This document shows, piece by piece, positions 50,263 to 51,051 of a stretch of DNA of 51,051 nucleotides. The notes beneath the pieces were generated by a model. That model worked only from the letters and a program-made list of their open reading frames with translations. It did no database searches and was not told the origin of the DNA. How positions within the stretch are numbered: position 1 is the stretch's first letter; the number at the start of each line of letters is the position of its first letter. Origin of the DNA: Microcaldota archaeon. GTDB taxonomy: Archaea > Micrarchaeota > Micrarchaeia > Micrarchaeales > CABMGC01. The position numbers and the translations under genes were made by a program. The DNA lies in the NCBI GenBank assembly GCA_027365175.1, contig DAHXNY010000001.1:1-51051 (forward strand). The letters run 5' to 3'.

Positions 50263-50796
50263 TTGAATCCGAAAGTTTTGAAGGGGCAGGCGGCCGTAGA
50301 CTTCATGTCATCGTATGGCTTTGCCATTCTTGTCATAATCATAGCCATAGTGATAATATACGAAGTGGGATTCGGAAGCGTATATGGCTTTACACAGAAT
50401 ACATGCACCGCGCAGCCTGGATTCAGCTGCGATTATATGAACATGAATGCATCAGGATTGCTAACTATTAAGATGTCACAGAGCGTAGTTACAAACATGC
50501 GCATAAACGGCTTCGCATGCTCTTCGCAATTGAACTCCACCGGCACAGGCCCCGAATACGGAAATACAGGAGTTACTACATCTAATTCCTTCTATCCTTC
50601 AGGAGATAGTCCGGTAGGAACCGCCTTCTATGGCAGTTCTGAAGGGACCTTTTACATTTACTGCTATGGAGTAGCGGGAAGACTCAGCGGCGAGGTCAGC
50701 AAACCGGTTATCGCATATATCTTCCTGAATTATACGCCTCCTGGATACCAGCCGACAACGCAGTTGATAATAACCTATGATGGCGCCTACACCTGA
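50263..50796 (+). CDS. Pilin-like secreted protein
   Basis: A 177-residue protein with a TTG start directly after the rps2 stop. The N-terminus NPKVLKGQAAVDFMSSYGFAILVIIIAIVIIYEVGF looks like a class III (archaeal pilin) signal, with G-Q-A-A-V-D-F as the cut-site region, followed by a hydrophobic helix. The remainder is extracytoplasmic, with Cys pairs (CTAQPGFSC, FACSS) and Asn sequons. It shares signal and helix features with the 45322 protein. Confidence 0.75.
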   Translation: MNPKVLKGQAAVDFMSSYGFAILVIIIAIVIIYEVGFGSVYGFTQNTCTAQPGFSCDYMNMNASGLLTIKMSQSVVTNMRINGFACSSQLNSTGTGPEYGNTGVTTSNSFYPSGDSPVGTAFYGSSEGTFYIYCYGVAGRLSGEVSKPVIAYIFLNYTPPGYQPTTQLIITYDGAYT

Positions 50797-50809
50797 TACG
50801 CCCTGTGTC

Positions 50810-50986
50810 TTACTGGTTGAAAAGGAGCATGGATTCGTATCTTGAGAACCTCTCCAACTTGCCGCCGCACCTGCACATGAAATCCGCGTCCTTGGCCGAG
50901 TCATAAGGGTATACTACCTTATAATCCTCGAAGCAAGAAATACAGGTGAAGAACTGCCTCTCCTTCCTTCCGTACCTTTCCCCCAT
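50810..50986 (-). CDS. Small zinc-ribbon protein
   Basis: A 58-residue ORF from the ATG at 50986: MGERYGRKERQFFTCISCFE, then VVYPYDSAKDADFMCRCGGKLERFSRYESMLLFNQ. Two CxxC pairs (CISC, MCRCGG) make a zinc ribbon. The order F-xC--C---Y----A---DF-C-CGGKLE is close to the C-terminal ribbon of archaeal TFE (TFIIE-alpha), so it could be a separate TFE-like ribbon. It converges with the pilin-like gene with a 13-bp gap. Confidence 0.65.
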   Translation of the reverse strand: MGERYGRKERQFFTCISCFEDYKVVYPYDSAKDADFMCRCGGKLERFSRYESMLLFNQ

Positions 50987-51051
50987 GAAGCTATATTTGG
51001 CAGGATAGATTTATCAGGCTTGCTAAAACGTCTGTTTACCTGCAACTAAAG

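Noticed and set aside
1-51051. Genome-wide reassignment of TAG as a sense codon
   Set aside because: rpoF, DUF655, ispF, ispE, aMBF1 and the RelE toxin all end normally at TAG.
1-51051. CRISPR array, rRNA genes or insertion-sequence transposase
   Set aside because: No regular repeat-spacer pattern, rRNA signature or transposase motif was seen.

Overview
The window is archaeal and gene-dense. Markers include RNA polymerase subunits F (Rpb4), D and N, ribosomal proteins L21e, L18e, L13, S9 and S2, a TBP-fold protein, aMBF1, proteasome beta, aCPSF1 (KH + beta-CASP), FEN-1, an archaeal FtsZ-SecE pair, DUF655, DUF2070 and intron-bearing tRNAs. The short operons, small proteins, abundance of tRNA introns and patchy metabolism suggest a DPANN archaeon, possibly Micrarchaeota/ARMAN-like. 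That lineage call is an inference; no 16S rRNA is present.

Layout. 1-1494: a repeat-rich secreted surface protein (Ig-like and YVTN beta-propeller modules) on the minus strand, running off the left edge and broken by one in-frame TAG. 1648-4346: rpoF, DUF655, a decayed RelBE-type toxin-antitoxin pair, rpl21e, a single-repeat (half-length) TBP-like gene and apt. 4437-7921: a polyprenyl/lipid-carrier operon (uppS, DUF2070, dolichol-kinase-like). 7922-12120: a membrane-anchored double-AAA ATPase overlapping a NuoM-like antiporter subunit. 12178-13985: tRNA-Tyr, tRNA-Asp and an accessory islet with an orphan gene and a RelE/antitoxin cassette between direct repeats. 13986-16062: ispF-ispE-ispD, three successive steps of the MEP isoprenoid pathway, which is unexpected in an archaeon. 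16126-20153: small housekeeping genes, aCPSF1, psmB and a TRAM protein. 20293-24960: cell-surface glycan genes (GT-C membrane protein, flippase, GT2). 24946-32196: pyrG, ppa, a free-standing NFACT-R protein, secE, ftsZ, tyrS and another PMT-like membrane protein. 32318-33512: tRNA-Ser, vapBC and a small ORF with an in-frame TAG. 33606-37596: membrane and redox genes, and a beta-carbonic-anhydrase-like gene. 37818-45161: asnS, fen, aMBF1, prepilin peptidase and nucleic-acid-related genes. 45322-47133: a large pilin-signal surface protein with a Thr/Ser stalk and a Gly-rich head. 47247-50262: the rpoD-tRNA-Leu-rpl18e-rpl13-rps9-rpoN-tRNA-Pro-rps2 cluster. The window ends with a pilin-like gene and a small zinc-ribbon gene.

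How the genes fit together. IspD/E/F would supply isoprenoid precursors, UppS the polyprenyl carrier and the dolichol-kinase-like protein its phosphorylation. The GT2, flippase and GT-C genes could then glycosylate the surface proteins. The prepilin peptidase is the expected processor of the two proteins with pilin-type signals. The most notable points are the MEP-pathway cluster, the half-TBP, the TA cassettes bracketed by direct repeats, the in-frame TAG codons in two accessory genes, an apparent AUA start for FEN-1, and a tRNA-Pro-like gene whose T-loop is split by an intron. All assignments come from reading the sequence; no database searches were run.
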